From the NCBI GenBank assembly GCA_963771015.1, contig CAVYRN010000005.1, forward strand, positions 992,001 to 1,056,000: a stretch of 64,000 nt of DNA. Direction: 5' to 3'. Each line of letters opens with the position of its first letter. The first letter of the stretch is position 1. The stretch comes from CAVSJJ01 sp963771015 (lineage in GTDB: Bacteria > Actinomycetota > Actinomycetes > Actinomycetales > Dermatophilaceae). Below are positions 26,445 through 37,998 of the stretch, in pieces. A program made the position numbers and the translations under genes. A model generated the notes under the pieces. The model was given only the letters and a program-made list of their open reading frames with translations. It was not told the DNA's origin and ran no database searches.

Positions 26445-26501
26445 CGCCGGGCGCGGACGCGGCACGGCCTCGCCCGGCCGCCGCGCGATCGGCGCCCGGC
26501 G
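26445..26501 (+). terminator. Candidate terminator after the NmrA-like gene
   Basis: CGCCGGGCGC (26445-26454) and GCGCCCGGCG (26492-26501) form a 10-bp stem with a long GC-rich loop. It separates two genes on the same strand. Confidence 0.5.
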
Positions 26502-26566
26502 CTGAGTGCAAACTCACGGCCCTGTCGGGTCGGCCACCCGGCGGTCCACCCGCCACACTGGCTCTC

Positions 26567-28084
<1,518 letters not shown>

Positions 28085-28089
28085 GCGCC

Positions 28090-29367
<1,278 letters not shown>

Positions 29368-29382
29368 GCGGTCCCGGGAGTC

Positions 29383-31509
29383 TCAGACGGACGACCCGTC
29401 GACCCGGTCGCCGGCGAACCGATCGGTGAGCCAGTCCTCGTCGGCGGGCTGGGCGATCCCTCGGGCACGCAGCAGCGCCACGGCGCGAAGGCCCGAGGCA
29501 TGTCGGGACTGCTCGGCGATCCGCCCGAGCGAGGCGCCGACGAGCTCCGACTGCCCGGTCGCCAGCCGGTCCAGATCCTCGGCGCACGACGCCTGATACC
29601 CCTCGTAGGCCGCGAGGACCCGCCCGAACGGTTCGGCGAGATAGACCGGCGAGGGGAACTCCGACTGCATGCCGTTGAGGACCTTGACGACGCGCCGCGA
29701 CATGATCATCTGCGCGCGCCAGGACTCGAGGAGCTCGATGGTGCTGCGGTGAGCGTGGTTGCTCGTGACGACGCCGAGCACGCCGTGGACGAGCATGTCG
29801 AAGACGTCCTTGCGGTCCCGGGCCCGGTGCGGGTCGAGCCCACCGAGGTCGGCGCCCTCGATCCGCTCGATCTGAAGCTGCAGCTTCCCGTGCAGGCGAC
29901 GGTAGGTCAGCTCGCCGACCTCGCCGTTGACGTACTGCTGGGCGAGCGTGCTCTCCTCGACCCCGATCGCGGTGAGCCGCAGGGCCCGCTCGAACAGGTC
30001 GATGCCGTACTCCTCGACGAGGGCCTCGCGCTCGGCGACGGCGTCAGCGAGGGCCCGGTCGATCCCGGCGACGACGGACCGGTAGTGCTCGTCGCGCACG
30101 AGCCCGCGCGTCTCGGAGTCCTCGAACGCGACCCGTTCCGCGAGCAGGTAGTAGACCGCGAGGTCCGCCTTGCGGGCGACCTCGACCGGTTCGGGCTGGT
30201 CGATGTTCAGCCGACGCATGAGCGGCCCGATGAAGGGGGCCTTGAGGAACAGCGTCGTGAGGATGCACGAGATCGTCAGGGCGAGCATGAACTCCCGCGG
30301 GGTCGACTCCAGCTCCCAGCCCGGCACGACGAAGTCGGGCGGGATGAGCAGGACGACGATGATGGCGAGCGCCCCGCGCAGGCTCCCGAACGCGAGGATC
30401 TTCTGCCAGCTGCTGCTCACGCCGGCGTCGATGTGCAGGCGGTTCACCGGCCCGGTCACGGCATACACCGACACCGCCCGCATCGTCGCGACGACGAGGA
30501 CCGACAGGACCATGACGAGCCACAGGTCCGCGAGGTGGACCTCCGTCGAGGCGAACAGGAGGCCGGCGAGGAGGAAGACGAGCGAGTTGGCGATGAAGGC
30601 GAGGTGGCTCACGGCCTTGTCGACGTAGGCGTCGGTGCGGGGTGTGAGCGAGTGCCGGGCGTAGTTGCCGAGGAACAGCGAGGAGATGGTCGTCGCGATG
30701 ATCGACGAGACCCGCAGGTCGATCCCACCGGCCGACCACCCCTGCTCGTTGATGAGCTCACCGGTGATGAAGACGAGGTGCGCCGAGATGATGAGGAGGG
30801 TGGCCGAGACGAACTCGTTGGTGCGGGTCCGCCTCAGCACGACGCCGAGCAGGCTCGCGCCGCCCAACCCGAGCAGGACACCGGCCAGGACCATGACGAC
30901 GAATGCCGCAACGCCGGTGAGTACGGTCGACACCCCGTGGAAGCCGCTGCCCGCGACGCCGAGGACGACGAGGAACAGGGCGACCGCGGTCCCGTCGTTG
31001 AAGAGGGACTCACCCTCGAAGATGATCGACAGCCGTCTCGGGGCACCGAAGTCCTTGAACAGGGCGAGCACCGCGACGGGGTCGGTGGCCGAGATGATGG
31101 CGCCGAAGAGGAGGAGGACGGTGAACGGCACCGGGGCGCCGACTGCCTGGAGGATCAGGTAGAGCAGGGTGGCCGAGCCGAACGCGGAGACGAGCAACCC
31201 GACCACGGCAAGGAGCGAGATCGTCCAGGCGCTGTCCAGCATCTTGCGGATGCTCATGCTGTAGCCCGACTCGAAGATCAGCACCGGCAGGAAGATGTAG
31301 AACAGCAGCTCGGGGGTCAGCTGGAGATCGTCGAGGAACCCGAAGACCGACCCGAGCACGGGCAGGTTGACCACGGGGACCAGGGCGATGCCGACCGCCA
31401 CGAGCAGGACGGTGTAGGGCAGCCGGAACCGGCGGGCGGCGTAGAAGACGCCCGAGGCGAGGGCGAGCAGGGTGAACAGGGAGAGCACCGACGTGATCGT
31501 GAACTCCAT
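29383..31509 (-). CDS. Na+/H+ antiporter, CPA1/NhaP type, with long cytoplasmic domain
   Basis: 708 residues. About twelve membrane helices occupy the first 430. The ion-binding helices read LFGAIISATDPVAVLALFKD (helix 5) and FEGESLFNDGTAVALF (helix 6), giving the ND motif of electroneutral CPA1 exchangers. The final 270 residues are a helical, charged cytoplasmic region with no domain I can name; similar tails regulate NhaP-like proteins. It would exchange Na+ or K+ for protons at the membrane. It converges on the PLP enzyme and ends 16 bp from its stop. No obvious regulator is nearby. Confidence 0.93.
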   Translation of the reverse strand: MEFTITSVLSLFTLLALASGVFYAARRFRLPYTVLLVAVGIALVPVVNLPVLGSVFGFLDDLQLTPELLFYIFLPVLIFESGYSMSIRKMLDSAWTISLLAVVGLLVSAFGSATLLYLILQAVGAPVPFTVLLLFGAIISATDPVAVLALFKDFGAPRRLSIIFEGESLFNDGTAVALFLVVLGVAGSGFHGVSTVLTGVAAFVVMVLAGVLLGLGGASLLGVVLRRTRTNEFVSATLLIISAHLVFITGELINEQGWSAGGIDLRVSSIIATTISSLFLGNYARHSLTPRTDAYVDKAVSHLAFIANSLVFLLAGLLFASTEVHLADLWLVMVLSVLVVATMRAVSVYAVTGPVNRLHIDAGVSSSWQKILAFGSLRGALAIIVVLLIPPDFVVPGWELESTPREFMLALTISCILTTLFLKAPFIGPLMRRLNIDQPEPVEVARKADLAVYYLLAERVAFEDSETRGLVRDEHYRSVVAGIDRALADAVAEREALVEEYGIDLFERALRLTAIGVEESTLAQQYVNGEVGELTYRRLHGKLQLQIERIEGADLGGLDPHRARDRKDVFDMLVHGVLGVVTSNHAHRSTIELLESWRAQMIMSRRVVKVLNGMQSEFPSPVYLAEPFGRVLAAYEGYQASCAEDLDRLATGQSELVGASLGRIAEQSRHASGLRAVALLRARGIAQPADEDWLTDRFAGDRVDGSSV

Positions 31510-31554
31510 GTCCCGATGGTGGCAGCGTTCGGCCGATTCGTCTCGGCCTGATGG

Positions 31555-32559
31555 TCAGCCCGAGGTGGGCAGCCCCTGCTGGGTCCACGCGGCATACCCG
31601 CCCTGGATGTCGTAGACGTGCTTGAAGCCGGCCGCGTGCATCGCGTCGGCGACCTTCGTCGAGCCGGAGCCGGCGGCGTCGTAGACGAAGTAGCTGGCGG
31701 ACCTGTCGAGCTGGGCGACGGCGGCCGCGACGCCGCCGGCCGGTGCCTCGATGTTGACCGCACCTGGCAGGTGGCCCCGTGCGAAGTCCGCCGCGGACCG
31801 GATGTCGACGGGGACGAACGAGGGGTCGTTCGCGTGGGTGCGGAGCAGCTCGTAGGCGCCCTGCGGGATGAGCGGGATGACCGGCGCGCCGAGCTGGGCG
31901 GCGTCCGGGGCCGTGACGGCGACGCCGAAGTTGCTCTGGAGCCGCTGCTCCAGCTCGGTCTGGGTCAGCATCCCGCCGGAGAAGTCGACGAGCTTGCCGG
32001 TGCCGTCGTAGAACGCCGTGACGGGCAGCCCCTGGGAGCCGAACGAGGACCACAGCTGGGAGGGCGGGTCGCCGCCGATGTCCTTGGCCAGGGCGAAGCC
32101 GACGCCCGCGAGGTCGAACCGGCGTGCCATGGCGGCCCCGTCGCCGGGATCGGAGGTGTCGACGCCGACGAAGGCGACCTTGCCGTCCGTGGCCTTGGCG
32201 ACCTGGACGAAGCCCGGCAGCTCCTCGTTGCAGTAGACGCACCACGAGGCGAAGAAGTTGACGACGACGGGCGTACCGGTGAAGTCGGCGAGGCTGACCG
32301 TCCTGTCGTCGAGCAGGCCGGGGAGCCGGAAGGACTCCTTGGTGGCGTTGTATGCCGTGCCGCTGGCGTCCGCCTTCGGGCTGCCGCCCCCGCTGGTCAG
32401 CGCCAGCGCGGCGACGACCCCGAAGACGACGACCACCGTGGCGGTCACGGCGCCGATCCTCACCTTGCGCCGGCGTTCCTCACGCGCCTTGACGGCCTCT
32501 CGCTCTGCCTTCGCGGCCTCTCGCTGCTCGGCGCGGGTCATGCGTTTGGTCGTTGCCAT
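31555..32559 (-). CDS. Membrane-anchored TlpA-like thioredoxin fused to a Cys-less rhodanese domain
   Basis: About 334 residues from the ATG at 32559. A highly charged N-terminal segment precedes one membrane anchor (IGAVTATVVVVFGVVAALAL). The extracytoplasmic thioredoxin domain has VVVNFFASWCVYCNEELPGF, active site WCVYC, and the expected Pro in GLPVTAFYDG. After about residue 230 a rhodanese fold follows: VPVDIRSAADFARGHLPGAVNI, then FVYDAAGSGSTKVADAMHAAGF and VYDIQGGYAAWTQQGLP. The rhodanese active loop lacks its Cys: VYD-A-A-G replaces VYC-R-x-G. It is next to CcdA, the usual electron donor to such proteins, so it likely reduces disulfides or persulfides outside the membrane. Confidence 0.9.
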   Translation of the reverse strand: MATTKRMTRAEQREAAKAEREAVKAREERRRKVRIGAVTATVVVVFGVVAALALTSGGGSPKADASGTAYNATKESFRLPGLLDDRTVSLADFTGTPVVVNFFASWCVYCNEELPGFVQVAKATDGKVAFVGVDTSDPGDGAAMARRFDLAGVGFALAKDIGGDPPSQLWSSFGSQGLPVTAFYDGTGKLVDFSGGMLTQTELEQRLQSNFGVAVTAPDAAQLGAPVIPLIPQGAYELLRTHANDPSFVPVDIRSAADFARGHLPGAVNIEAPAGGVAAAVAQLDRSASYFVYDAAGSGSTKVADAMHAAGFKHVYDIQGGYAAWTQQGLPTSG

Positions 32560-32575
32560 GAGGATGCCTTTCGAC

Positions 32576-33331
32576 TCAGCCGAGCCCGAGCAGGCCACCG
32601 AGGCCGATGCTGGACAGGAACGACTGGGTGGCAGTGGTGACGAGGGACATGCGGTTGAAGGCGAGGAGGACGCCGAATGCCGCCAGCACGACGGCCGACG
32701 TCACGGTGATGCCGAAGAAGTGCTTCTTGACGATGTCGAAGGCGCCGGCGAAGCGGTCCAGCGCCAGCGCGGCCGCGAGGAACGGGACCGCCAGGCCCGC
32801 GGAGTAGGCGACGAGCATCGCCGCGCCACGCCCCACCTCGCCACTGCCCGCGGCGAAGGCCAGGACACTGGTGAGGACCGGCCCGATGCACGGGGTCCAG
32901 CCGAACCCGAACGCGACGCCGGCCACCGGCGCGGCGAACGGCCCGAACCGGTCCAGCGAGGGGTGCCAGCGCTTCTCCTGGTAGAGCCACGGCGCCTTGA
33001 GGATGAGCGAGGCGAGGAGGAACAGCGCCATGGCGAGGACGACGAGGCCGGAGATCCTCGTGAGGAGCTCGCGGTGGCCGAGCAGGGTCTGGCCGACGGC
33101 CGTGACGGACAGGCCGAGCACGACGAACACGGCGCTGAAGCCGAGCACGAACCCCAGCGAGGTCTTGAGCACCTGACCCAGGTGTGAGCGCCCGCCCTTC
33201 TGGACGGAGGTGACGCTGAGCCCGGTCACGACGGAGACGTAGGCCGGGACGACCGGAAGGACGCACGGCGAGAGGAACGACACGAGGCCGCCGACGAAGG
33301 CCCCGAGCAGGGTGAGGTCGACCGCCGTCAT
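32576..33331 (-). CDS. CcdA-type membrane thiol-disulfide transporter (DsbD family)
   Basis: About 251 residues with six membrane helices. The two redox Cys lie in helices 1 and 4: SFLSPCVLPVVPAYVSVV and FGFGWTPCIGPVLTSVL, both with the expected adjacent Pro. CcdA passes electrons from cytoplasmic thioredoxin to thiol proteins outside the membrane, for cytochrome c maturation or other reductive repair. The downstream gene (16 bp) is a TlpA-rhodanese fusion, its likely partner. The CsoR-like palindrome 95 bp upstream suggests induction by copper or reactive sulfur. The ATG at 33331 was chosen because the hydrophobic start matches the family. Confidence 0.93.
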   Translation of the reverse strand: MTAVDLTLLGAFVGGLVSFLSPCVLPVVPAYVSVVTGLSVTSVQKGGRSHLGQVLKTSLGFVLGFSAVFVVLGLSVTAVGQTLLGHRELLTRISGLVVLAMALFLLASLILKAPWLYQEKRWHPSLDRFGPFAAPVAGVAFGFGWTPCIGPVLTSVLAFAAGSGEVGRGAAMLVAYSAGLAVPFLAAALALDRFAGAFDIVKKHFFGITVTSAVVLAAFGVLLAFNRMSLVTTATQSFLSSIGLGGLLGLG

Positions 33332-33425
33332 GGCGTGGCCGGTCCCTTCGCTCCGGCCAGCGGGGCGGTGGCAGGGGGCATGGGGGTCGCTGGTCCTCAC
33401 GTGGGTGACAGGGGCGCCCACCAGC

Positions 33426-33441
33426 ATACCCCTAGGGGTAT
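33426..33441. promoter_or_regulatory. CsoR/CstR-type operator, ATACCCCTAGGGGTAT
   Basis: A perfect 16-bp palindrome 95 bp upstream of ccdA. It is the textbook TACCC/GGGTA form for CsoR-family regulators. The remaining 300 bp up to 33739 contain no credible gene; promoters for both divergent genes should be here. Confidence 0.78.
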
Positions 33442-33739
33442 CTGTGACATTCGGAGACCGGGGGCGGCCGGTGACGGCAGTCGGGACGCCCGGCTGCCCC
33501 GGTGGCCGCGGTCGGCTCGCCCACGGGGACCGCACCGGCGGATTGTTCAGGAAAGGCCCAGGAGGGGTGCAACGTGGCTGGTTAGCGTCGCCCCTTGTGA
33601 TGCGGACGCGGTGGAGGTTGGCACGGGCCCTCGGACGTCGGGTCCGTGAGGATCCTCGCCATGGCGGCGGTGGACCCTCCCGAGCCTGGGCTCGAGCGAC
33701 CCGCCGCACCGTCGTGGTCGCGCCGGGGAGGCGGGCGGC

Positions 33740-34414
33740 ATGATCCGGCGTGCGGCGCCGTCATCGCCGGTGGCCGCGTTGCTGCTGCTGCTCGGGCTGC
33801 TGAGCGTGCTCGTGGTCGCCGGGGCCACGGCGGGGTTCGACCGGTCCGTCCTGGACACGGCCATGCAGGCGGACAGGCCGCCGCTGATCCATGACATGGC
33901 CCGGGTGGTCGTGGTCGTGGGCCAGTACCGGCTCGTCGAGCCGGTCGTGGTGGCGCTCAACGGGTGGGCGGCGTGGCGGACCCGGCAGTGGCGTGTCCTG
34001 GTGCTGTCCTCGGCCGGCCTGCTGATTCTTGACGGCGGGATGTGGCTGCTGAAGCACGTCAGCGGGCGCACCGCTCCCCGCAGCGGCCTCGACCACCTCC
34101 TCGCCGGGGGTACCTCGTTCCCGTCAGGGCACGCCGCCTCGGCAACGGTGTCATTGCTCCTGATCGCCGAGGCCCTCGCCGTGGGCCTGGGCTGGACACG
34201 CCGGACGACCCGGGTGGCGTGGGCTGTGGCGGCCACGGTGAGCGCACTGGTGGGGATCAGCGCGGTCGTGTTGGGCTGGCATTGGCCCACCGATGTCGTG
34301 GGTGGATGGATCGCGGGGGCCGCGGCCTTCCTCGCGGCGCACCGCATTCTCGATGCGCCGCCGAGCGCCTCGGCCGAGCCTGCCGCTCTTGCCACGGCGG
34401 GCAGGAACCTCTAG
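33740..34414 (+). CDS. PAP2-family membrane phosphatase
   Basis: 224 residues with about five or six helices. The three phosphatase motifs are present: KHVSGRTAPRSG (K-x6-RP-like, here R-T-A-P), GTSFPSGHAAS (PSGH), and SAVVLGWHWPTDVVGGW (the H-x3-D motif). The first motif has an Ala inserted or swapped before Pro (GRTAPR), a small departure from K-x6-RP. It likely dephosphorylates a lipid pyrophosphate or phosphatidic acid at the outer face of the membrane. It is divergent from ccdA and convergent with dnaB. Confidence 0.86.
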   Translation: MIRRAAPSSPVAALLLLLGLLSVLVVAGATAGFDRSVLDTAMQADRPPLIHDMARVVVVVGQYRLVEPVVVALNGWAAWRTRQWRVLVLSSAGLLILDGGMWLLKHVSGRTAPRSGLDHLLAGGTSFPSGHAASATVSLLLIAEALAVGLGWTRRTTRVAWAVAATVSALVGISAVVLGWHWPTDVVGGWIAGAAAFLAAHRILDAPPSASAEPAALATAGRNL

Positions 34415-34501
34415 CAGGCACCCGCCCCGGCGGCCACCCGATCGGGGAGGACCACCGACCAGCGAGCGTCGCAGCCCGACCCAGGATCGTGGGCAAGTGC
34501 G

Positions 34502-35869
34502 TCAGAAGTCCCGGGCCATGTTGTTGAACCGGCTGTAGTGGCCCTGGAAGGCCAGCACGATGTCCTTGGTCGGCCCGTTGCGGTGCTTGGCGACGATGAC
34601 GTCGGCCTCGCCGTCGCGCTCGGGGTCGGAGCGGTCGCGGTGGAGCAGGATGACGATGTCCGCGTCCTGCTCGATCGAGCCGGACTCGCGAAGGTCGGAC
34701 ATCTGCGGCCGCTTGTCGGTGCGCTGCTCCGGTCCTCGGTTGAGCTGGCTGACGGCTATGACCGGCACCTCGAGCTCCTTGGCGAGCAGCTTGAGCGCCC
34801 GCGAGAACTCGGCGACCTCCTGCTGGCGGGACTCCACCCGCTTGCCCGAGCTCATCAGCTGGAGGTAGTCGATGATGACCAGCTTGAGGTTGTTCTGCTG
34901 CTTCAGCCGCCGGCACTTGGCCCGGATCTCCATGAGCGACATGTTCGGACTGTCGTCGACGAAGAGCGGCGAGTCGGAGATCTTGCCCATGATCCGGGCG
35001 AGCTTGGTCCACTGCTCCTGGCCCTTGAGGCCCTTGCGCAGGTCCTGGAGCTGGATCGACGCCTCGGCCGCGAGGATGCGCATGGTGATCTCGGTCTTGC
35101 TCATCTCGAGCGAGAAGATCGCCGTCGCCAGCTTGTGCTTGATCGCCGCCGACCGGGCCACGTCAACGGCGAGGGTCGACTTGCCGACGGCCGGTCTCGC
35201 CGCCACGACGATCATCTGGCCGGGGTGCAGGCCGTTGGTCAGCTCGTCGAGCTCGATGAAGCCGGTCGGCACGCCGATGAGCTCGTCTTTCCGCCCGGCC
35301 GCCGCCTCGATCTCGTTCATCGTCGGCTCGAGCAGCTCCTCGAGGACGGTGTAGTCCTCGCCGCCGCGCTTCTCGAACACCGAGTAGACCTCGGCCTGCG
35401 CCCGGTTGACGATCTCGTCGACGTCGCCCTCGCCCTGCCCGTAGCCCATCTGGACGATCCGGGTCCCCGCCTCGACGAGCCGGCGCAGCACCGCCCGCTC
35501 GTGGACGATCTCGGCGTAGTAGCCGGCGTTCGCCGCGGTGGGCACCGACTGGATGAGCTGGTGGACGTACGCCTGGCCACCCACCCGGGCCAGGTCACCG
35601 CGCTTGCTCAGCTCGTCGGCGACGGTGATGGCGTCGGACGGCTCACCCCGGCCGTACAGGTCGAGGATCGCGTCGTAGATGAGCTCATGGGCCGGCCGGT
35701 AGAAGTCGTGTCCGCGCAGCACCTCGAGGCAGTCGGCGATGGCGTCCTTGTCGAGCAGCATCGAGCCGAGGACGGACTGCTCGGCGCCCAGGTCCTGGGG
35801 CGGGACCCGCTCCTCCGCCGGGCCTTCGTACCCCCCGCCGAATGCCGGGCTGATCTCCGCAACCGACAC
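34502..35869 (-). CDS. dnaB: Replicative DNA helicase DnaB
   Basis: About 455 residues from the GTG at 35869. The N-terminal primase-interaction domain (PPQDLGAEQSVLGSMLLDKDAIADC) is followed by the RecA-type ATPase. Walker A is ARPAVGKSTLA, Walker B is LVIIDYLQLM, and the arginine-finger region is RGPEQRTDKRPQMSDLRESGSIEQDADIV. No intein is present. The GTG is preceded by a purine-rich GGGGAGAAGG. DnaB loads at oriC and unwinds DNA ahead of the polymerase. Here it is flanked by PAP2 rather than the usual rplI, and its upstream region has several DnaA-box-like sites. Confidence 0.97.
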   Translation of the reverse strand: MSVAEISPAFGGGYEGPAEERVPPQDLGAEQSVLGSMLLDKDAIADCLEVLRGHDFYRPAHELIYDAILDLYGRGEPSDAITVADELSKRGDLARVGGQAYVHQLIQSVPTAANAGYYAEIVHERAVLRRLVEAGTRIVQMGYGQGEGDVDEIVNRAQAEVYSVFEKRGGEDYTVLEELLEPTMNEIEAAAGRKDELIGVPTGFIELDELTNGLHPGQMIVVAARPAVGKSTLAVDVARSAAIKHKLATAIFSLEMSKTEITMRILAAEASIQLQDLRKGLKGQEQWTKLARIMGKISDSPLFVDDSPNMSLMEIRAKCRRLKQQNNLKLVIIDYLQLMSSGKRVESRQQEVAEFSRALKLLAKELEVPVIAVSQLNRGPEQRTDKRPQMSDLRESGSIEQDADIVILLHRDRSDPERDGEADVIVAKHRNGPTKDIVLAFQGHYSRFNNMARDF

Positions 35870-36029
35870 CGACCAACACCTTCTCCCCGCCCCCGAGCAG
35901 GGGGGCGAACATGACTCTGCGCCTACGGTCCAGTGATACCAGCCACCCCCGACAGCGGGGCGCCACACCACCTCGGCGGGTGGCCGTCCGCCACGTTAGG
36001 GCCACGCCGGCATGCCGCCCACTCGGCCC

Positions 36030-36198
36030 TGTGGACGACTTGTGGATAACCTGTGCAAAACGCCCAAGTCTCGTGTGCACAGTCCGTGGAGAACCCTGTG
36101 GATTCACGAGCACCACTTGTCACATCAGCCGCATGACCTGCGCAAACGCCGTCCACCTCCTGTGCGGCAAAGATTGTTTCGGGCGTGTCACATCCACA
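36030..36198. promoter_or_regulatory. DnaA-box-like cluster upstream of dnaB
   Basis: TGTGGATAA at 36041-36049 is an exact DnaA box. Related words are TGTGGACGA (36030-36038), TGTGGATTC (36097-36105) and ACATCCACA, the reverse complement of TGTGGATGT, at 36190-36198. Four sites in about 170 bp lie in the 484-bp gene-free region 35870-36353. No AT-rich unwinding element is obvious, so this looks more like a dnaB control or DnaA-titration site than an origin. Confidence 0.55.
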
Positions 36199-36199
36199 G

Positions 36200-36223
36200 G
36201 GCATCATCCGTTCGGATGATGCC
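36200..36223. other. Perfect hairpin GGCATCATCC-GTTC-GGATGATGCC
   Basis: A 10-bp perfect stem with a GTTC loop right beside the last DnaA-like box, between DUF2277 and dnaB. It may terminate DUF2277 transcription, but no T tract is seen. Confidence 0.6.
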
Positions 36224-36353
36224 GGGCCCCCCGAACGGCCGATGGACGGCCCCCATACCGAGGCCTGGGACGCCCCTGACCAGGGCGTTCGTCGACCGGA
36301 CGGCGGCGACCCGTGGAACCGCTCCCACCCGGTCCCCGGAACAACGGCGAGGG

Positions 36354-36623
36354 TCATCCGGCATACCGGGCCTGGGCGCGCGCCCGGGCCTTGGCCGCCT
36401 CGACCTCGCGGTCCCGCGGTGGTGCGCTGGTGACGAGGACGTCGAGCATCCGCTGCGTCGCCGCCGCCACCTCCGCGACCGCCCGCTCGAAGGCCGCCTC
36501 GTTCGCCCGCGACGGCCGGGTCGACCCGCTCACCTTGCGCACGTACTGGACCGCCGCCGCCGACACCTCATCGGGCGTGGCCGGCGGCTCGAGGTTGTGC
36601 AGGGTCCTGATGTTCCGACACAT
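36354..36623 (-). CDS. DUF2277 domain protein
   Basis: 89 residues from the ATG at 36623. The protein starts MCRNIRTLHNLEPPATPDEVSAAAVQYVRKVSG, the typical opening of this small family, and continues with SRANEAAFERAVAEVAAATQRML. It is helical, charged and soluble-looking, with a Cys near the start. I know of no established function for this family. The Cys at position 2 and His at 9 are typical of the family and could bind metal, but this is speculation. Confidence 0.85.
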   Translation of the reverse strand: MCRNIRTLHNLEPPATPDEVSAAAVQYVRKVSGSTRPSRANEAAFERAVAEVAAATQRMLDVLVTSAPPRDREVEAAKARARAQARYAG

Positions 36624-36740
36624 CCGTCCAGGGTATGCCGCGGCCCCGTCAGCGGCCCTGTATCGACCCCCGAGGAGACGGTCGACACTTAGGCGCGCCT
36701 GGCTGCCCCCGAAGCACCGAAATGCGGAACGATAGACGCC

Positions 36741-37967
36741 ATGCGCATCGTGTCCACCGAGGAACTCACCCGGCAGCTGTCCGCTCTCCCCGGAAAGCCC
36801 CGTGTCGTCGTCAGCGGCAACGTCGCGATCCCGTGGGAGGGAGTCAAGGCGGTGGACGAGGCGCTCCCCGAGTACATCCTCCACGCCCTCAACGCCCCGC
36901 CCGGCATCCCTACCCGCGACGGCGTCACCGCCGAGACGTGCTTCGTCGGCTCAGGCATGCGCAAGCACCCCGGGCTGTCCTACATCCCCAGCCGGCTCTC
37001 CCTCGTCCCGATCCTGCTCAACCGGGTCATCCCCGGCGACGTCGTCATCGTCCACTGCGCCCCGCCGCGCGACGGCATGCTCAGCCTCGGCATCGAGGTC
37101 AACGTCCTGCCCGCCGCCATCGCCGGCACCCGGTCACGCTCCGGCCTCATCGTCGCCGTCATCAACGACCAGATGCCCTACACATTCGGCGACGCCCAGA
37201 TCCCCCAGTCCTGGGTGGACCTCGCCATCGAGGTCTCCACCCCGCTGATTGCCGCCAAGCCCTTCACCCTCGATGACGCCAGCCAGGCCATCGGCGACAT
37301 CGTCGCGGCCCGCGTTCCCGACGGCGCGACCCTCCAGATGGGGATCGGCGGCATCCCCGACGCCACCCTCCTCGCCCTCGGCAGCCGCAAGGGCCTACGG
37401 ATCTGGACCGAGATGTTCTCCGACGGCGTCCTCGAGCTCGACCGCAAGGGCGCCCTGGACAGCGAGCACCCGCTCACCGCGTCCTTCATCTTCGGCACCC
37501 GCGAGCTGTACGACTGGCTCGACGGCAACCACCGGGTGCGGATGATGCGCACCGAGCACACGAACGACCCCGGGCTGATCTCCCAGCAGCGCATGATGAC
37601 GAGCGTCAACTCCGCCCTCGAGGTCGACCTGTTCGGCCAGGCCAACGCCTCCCGGATCAACGCAAGGATCTTCTCCGGCTTCGGCGGCCAGACCGACTTC
37701 ATCGTCGGCGCCATCCACTCCCCCGGCGGCCAGTCGTTCATCGCGCTGCGCAGCTGGCACCCCAAGGCCGACGTCTCGACCGTCGTCCCGCTCCTCGACG
37801 AGCCGGTGACGTCGTTCCAGCAGACCGCCATCGTCACCGAGAACGGCGCCGCCGAGCTGTTCGGCTACAGCGAGAAGGCCCAGGCCCGGCACCTCATCCG
37901 TGACGCCGCCCATCCCGATGTGCGCGAGGAGCTCTGGGAAGAGGCCGCCCACCTCGGGCTCGCCTGA
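36741..37967 (+). CDS. Acetyl-CoA hydrolase/transferase family (class I CoA-transferase)
   Basis: 408 residues. The N-terminal half includes VVVSGNVAIPWEGVKAVDEALPEYILHALNAPPGI and the second half the glycine-rich GATLQMGIGGIPDATLLAL. The catalytic Glu lies in RIWTEMFSDGVLELDRKGAL, matching the EM-x-SDG motif of succinyl-CoA:acetate and 4-hydroxybutyrate CoA-transferases. FGGQTDFIVGAIHSPGGQSFIALRS is the downstream signature. It moves CoA between short acyl groups in the cytoplasm. The donor and acceptor cannot be told. It is divergent from the DUF2277 gene and followed by AlkD with a 31-bp gap. Confidence 0.92.
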   Translation: MRIVSTEELTRQLSALPGKPRVVVSGNVAIPWEGVKAVDEALPEYILHALNAPPGIPTRDGVTAETCFVGSGMRKHPGLSYIPSRLSLVPILLNRVIPGDVVIVHCAPPRDGMLSLGIEVNVLPAAIAGTRSRSGLIVAVINDQMPYTFGDAQIPQSWVDLAIEVSTPLIAAKPFTLDDASQAIGDIVAARVPDGATLQMGIGGIPDATLLALGSRKGLRIWTEMFSDGVLELDRKGALDSEHPLTASFIFGTRELYDWLDGNHRVRMMRTEHTNDPGLISQQRMMTSVNSALEVDLFGQANASRINARIFSGFGGQTDFIVGAIHSPGGQSFIALRSWHPKADVSTVVPLLDEPVTSFQQTAIVTENGAAELFGYSEKAQARHLIRDAAHPDVREELWEEAAHLGLA

Positions 37968-37998
37968 GACCCCGGCCGTGCCGGTGAGGTGAGCGGCG

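Noticed and set aside
29500..31551. A 683-residue plus-strand open frame opposite the Na+/H+ antiporter
   Set aside because: Acidic low-complexity composition typical of antisense frames in high-GC DNA; the minus strand encodes a full antiporter.
36030..36223. Chromosomal origin (oriC)
   Set aside because: Only four box-like sites, no AT-rich unwinding region and no dnaA/dnaN nearby; kept as a regulatory cluster.
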